Positions 61,588-64,000 of a stretch of DNA of 64,000 nt are shown here, in pieces; the stretch's first letter is position 1, and each line of letters starts with the position of its first letter. Under the pieces are notes generated by a model. The model did not search any database, was not told where the DNA came from, and saw only the letters and a program-made list of their open reading frames with translations. This DNA comes from Psychrobacter sp. UBA3480 (GTDB taxonomy: Bacteria > Pseudomonadota > Gammaproteobacteria > Pseudomonadales > Moraxellaceae), in NCBI RefSeq assembly GCF_002377945.1, contig NZ_DFQV01000021.1:38376-102375 (forward strand), in the 5' to 3' direction. The position numbers and the translations under genes were made by a program.

Positions 61588-62258
61588 GGTTCTCTCACCT
61601 CTGGCAGATGATCTGAGACATAGTTGTATACAAATGCTGCTGTCGATACAATGGCGATGGGAACAAACAAAGCATCATAGCTGACTTTTGCAAACAAGAA
61701 AGCGCCTACTGCGCTACCACCGCAGAAACAATACCAGATAATGGCTTGAAACCCTAAGGTTGGCTTACTAATAGAACGACCAGCAAGCCAATTACCAATT
61801 GCCGCCCCCATGTCTGAGGTCAGCCCTGTCAAGTGGGTGGTCCGAATGACCGCCCCACTATAAGTTGCGACCATCGCATTTTGCAGTCCACATGCCATTG
61901 CTGCTGCTAATTGCCCTAAGTAATCATGCTGCTGATACAACCAATAGCTAACCAACAGTAGTGCTGCTTCTAGATATAGCGCTCGTCCATAACGACGACC
62001 GAGTTTCAATGATGTCTGTCCAATGACAAAGCCGCTTAGTATAGCCCCTGCCAAAAAGGACAGCAACAAGGTACCAATATATAAAATACTACGCGCGTCT
62101 GAATGAGCGATTGCCGCTGCAAACAAGCTCACATTGCCCGTGACGTGCGACACTGATAAATTGGCAAACCCCATTAACGCCGTCGTATTCACGCAACCAG
62201 CACTAAAGGCCAATACCGCCCCGCCCCATAGTATCCACTTTGGTAACTTGGTTATCAT
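61563..62258 (-). CDS. DUF1275 (YoaK-like) membrane protein
   Basis: A 231-residue membrane protein with about six helices. FSAGCVNTTALMGFANLSVSHVTGNVS in parts (GCVNTTALMGF, SVSHVTGNVS), MACGLQNAMVATYSGAVIRTTHLTG in parts (GLQNAMVATYSG, VIRTTHLTGLTSD) are the hallmark blocks of DUF1275. Function unknown, presumed transporter. The short C-terminus (KKDRRLS) is encoded by DNA that also forms the neighbouring terminator. The ATG at 62258 follows GAGGGATAT. Confidence 0.88.
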   Translation of the reverse strand: MITKLPKWILWGGAVLAFSAGCVNTTALMGFANLSVSHVTGNVSLFAAAIAHSDARSILYIGTLLLSFLAGAILSGFVIGQTSLKLGRRYGRALYLEAALLLVSYWLYQQHDYLGQLAAAMACGLQNAMVATYSGAVIRTTHLTGLTSDMGAAIGNWLAGRSISKPTLGFQAIIWYCFCGGSAVGAFLFAKVSYDALFVPIAIVSTAAFVYNYVSDHLPEVREPKKDRRLS

Positions 62259-62338
62259 ATCCCTCGCTCAAAGGCACTTAACTAAAAGTGTACACTGCTA
62301 AAAAAGCACGTAGCCAAAAAGACTCATAGTATAACTAG

Positions 62339-62364
62339 AAAAGACAGCCAATTGGCTGTCTTTT
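62339..62364. terminator. Terminator after fabI
   Basis: AAAAGACAGCCAA and TTGGCTGTCTTTT form a perfect palindrome with little loop, with T/A runs outside. It sits just past the fabI stop on the minus strand. Confidence 0.75.
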
Positions 62365-62392
62365 CTATTATCAAACGAATCATCTATAACAA

Positions 62393-63202
62393 TTACTGTG
62401 CTGGTTCATCAAGCATCATCAACTGCTCGCTGATAGCTACTGTATTGAAACCTGCATCAACGAACATAATCTCACCTGTAATACCAGATGCCCAAGGCGA
62501 CAATAGGAACAATGCGGCGTTACCTACTTCTGTCTGTGTGATGTTGCGTTGTAGTGGCGCAATTTTTTCGCTGATATCAAGCATTTTACGGAAAGACTTA
62601 ATACCACTAGCCGCTAGCGTGCGGATAGGACCTGCAGATATCGCATTAACCCGGATACCTTCACCGCCCATAGACGTTGCTAAATAACGAACACTGGCTT
62701 CTAAACTAGCTTTTGCCATACCCATGACATTGTAGTTTGGCAATACTGAAATGCTGCCTTCGTAGGTCAATGTCAACATAGAACCATGGCGCATCGCTAG
62801 TAACTCACGAGCTGCTTTTGCCAGTGCAACAAAGCTGTAGCTAGAGATATCATGCGCGATGTGACTGCCTTCACGAGTCGTTGCGCTAACAAAATCCCCA
62901 TCCAACTGATCCATCGGTGCAAAACCAATGGCATGTACCACACCATCAATACCGTCGCCCCAGTGAGCAGTCACTTGCTCAAAGCATGCAGCTATCGACT
63001 CATCAGAAGCTACGTCACATTCTAGAACCAAATCTGCTTCAAATTTTTCAGCGGCCATATCGACGCGTTTTTTGATTTTGTCATTCGGGTAAGTCAGGAT
63101 TAGTGAAGCCCCTTCGCGGTGCAGCGCTTCTGCGATAGCCCAAGCGATAGAGAGTTTACTTGCGATGCCAGTTACGACAAATCGTTGTCCTTGCAATAGC
63201 AT
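62393..63202 (-). CDS. fabI: Enoyl-[acyl-carrier-protein] reductase (NADH)
   Basis: Last step of each fatty-acid elongation cycle. 269 residues, SDR fold: cofactor motif [16 protein letters not shown], and the catalytic triad at Tyr147, Tyr157 and Lys164 ([18 protein letters not shown]), each one residue past the E. coli numbering (146/156/163). Gly93 in AIGFAP, the triclosan/diazaborine-resistance site in E. coli, is wild-type-like. The C-terminus is slightly longer than in E. coli. The ATG at 63202 follows AAAGGAAATCTT. Monocistronic. Confidence 0.97.
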   Translation of the reverse strand: MLLQGQRFVVTGIASKLSIAWAIAEALHREGASLILTYPNDKIKKRVDMAAEKFEADLVLECDVASDESIAACFEQVTAHWGDGIDGVVHAIGFAPMDQLDGDFVSATTREGSHIAHDISSYSFVALAKAARELLAMRHGSMLTLTYEGSISVLPNYNVMGMAKASLEASVRYLATSMGGEGIRVNAISAGPIRTLAASGIKSFRKMLDISEKIAPLQRNITQTEVGNAALFLLSPWASGITGEIMFVDAGFNTVAISEQLMMLDEPAQ

Positions 63203-63744
63203 AAGATTTCCTTTTGAATCAATCGAGATGATTTAGAATAAGAATTTATTTAGAGTAATTAGAAGATTGAGACTACTAAATAGTACAAATGAAAAGATGA
63301 GTTATTATACACGAATTAATTTAAGTAAACAGTCGTAAACTGTATTTGGTTCTTGTTATCGGATTGACTAATACAAACAACCGATAATGTCAAAATGACC
63401 AATAGCAGTTTATCACTTGAAGTAGTATCGACAGTGAGAGTTTTTCGCGAGTTATTAGATTCCATTTTAGCATCAACGCTTCACGATAAAATACTCAGAC
63501 TATAGTAGTTTGCTTATTTTATGAGAAAAATTGCACTTCGAATATTAACACTACAACCGTTTCGATTAAGTACCAAGCACCCCTTTATTGATTAAAGACT
63601 CAACTGCTAGCCACAGCAGTATGAAGTTCAGCAGATTTCGAGTATAATCACAGCCCTTCCCAGCTTGCACAATTTTTATAAGAGTCCTCACACGATAGGA
63701 TTCAACGTTAAGCTACACCCACATTTTGGATGGCTGCCAAACTT
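63203..63744. other. Divergent intergenic region fabI / folE
   Basis: 542 AT-rich bases, the largest spacer in the window. It must contain the fabI promoter and the folE promoter (TATAAT at 63643-63648). A plus-strand 36-codon ORF (63395-63505) lacks a ribosome site and is not called. No RNA fold or hairpin terminator stood out. Confidence 0.5.
63643..63648 (+). promoter_or_regulatory. Candidate -10 box for folE
   Basis: A perfect TATAAT about 100 nt upstream of the folE start. The region 17 nt upstream (TATGAA) is a poor -35, so an activator may be needed. Confidence 0.4.
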
Positions 63745-64000
63745 ATGAGTAACACCCCCATCATAACCCCAGATTATAAAGAAAGTACCGAATCCTATCG
63801 CCAACTGATTGCTTCAACTGGCGAAGACTTAGATCGTCCGGGTTTGCTAGATACGCCTGTACGTGCTGCAAAGGCCTTTGCCCATCTGACCCAAGGCTAT
63901 CATCAAAGTATAGATGAAGTGGTCAATGATGCTGTGTTTCCATCAGCCAATCGCGAGCTGGTACTGGTACAGAACATTGAGTTTTATTCACTATGTGAGC
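63745..64000 (+). CDS. folE: GTP cyclohydrolase I (3' end off the window)
   Basis: First step of folate synthesis, GTP to dihydroneopterin triphosphate. The first 85 codons are visible. GEDLDRPGLLDTPVRAAKAF and AHLTQGYHQ match the FolE N-terminal domain, and NIEFYSLCE ends where the metal-binding Cys-Glu-His-His block begins, just cut off. The ATG at 63745 (MSNTPIITPDY) is my choice; an in-frame ATG at 63730 adds five residues. Neither has a clear ribosome site. Confidence 0.92.
   Translation, partial: MSNTPIITPDYKESTESYRQLIASTGEDLDRPGLLDTPVRAAKAFAHLTQGYHQSIDEVVNDAVFPSANRELVLVQNIEFYSLCE

Noticed and set aside
63395-63505. Plus-strand ORF of 36 codons upstream of folE
   Set aside because: No ribosome site; composition not distinct from chance.
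1-64000. Prophage, integrative element, defence island or secretion cluster
   Set aside because: No integrase, transposase, phage structural, restriction, toxin-antitoxin or Cas gene was recognised, and the genes are mostly core metabolism with uniform-looking composition.

Overview
The window looks like ordinary chromosome from a Psychrobacter-like member of the Moraxellaceae (Gammaproteobacteria). I infer this from the gene complement: a 180-kDa-type NAD glutamate dehydrogenase, a siroheme sulfite reductase followed by a DUF934 partner, a split bacterioferritin, and a two-domain CysG. Moderate-to-low GC and AT-rich spacers fit too. I could not run any search. No rRNA, tRNA, CRISPR array, insertion sequence, prophage or integrase was seen. 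Genes are densely packed on both strands, often ending in clear rho-independent hairpins shared by convergent neighbours.

Left part (1-16 kb): a cut-off GST (YghU type), an MFS exporter, then an iron-storage block of two complementary bacterioferritin subunits and Bfd with a near-consensus Fur box, and an ArsR-family regulator. Next comes a sulfur-assimilation region: a sulfate ABC operon (two tandem binding proteins, CysT, CysW, a short CysA), Sat, CysI, DUF934, CysH and then CysG, which makes the siroheme that CysI needs. Together they cover sulfate uptake, activation and reduction to sulfide, except for APS kinase, which is not in the window.

Middle (17-43 kb): SbcD-SbcC nuclease, NAD-GDH, PurD, a UbiB/ABC1 kinase-like protein, a divergent TrmB-like methyltransferase, YacG, ArgD, a LysR regulator, DnaX with a perfect 7x18-bp internal repeat, an unrecognised 420-residue protein, LysS, RF1 and a long KAS III.

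Right part (43-64 kb): an NAD-precursor salvage pair (PnuC plus a stand-alone NadR-type kinase), YqhA, CreD, a DUF421 protein with a C-terminal zinc-ribbon-like tail, an EamA transporter, Ohr with a divergent AraC regulator, HrpA, a DUF1543 protein, an alpha/beta hydrolase overlapping a metallophosphatase, a DASS anion transporter, a 50-residue Met/His-tailed protein, DUF1275, FabI and the start of folE.

I saw no new multi-gene defence or mobile system. The most interesting items are small: a 12-bp motif repeated at four gene borders, two copies of which flank a hexanucleotide microsatellite; the minisatellite inside dnaX; two unlisted small ORFs with good ribosome binding sites; the split bacterioferritin; and the DUF421/zinc-ribbon architecture.
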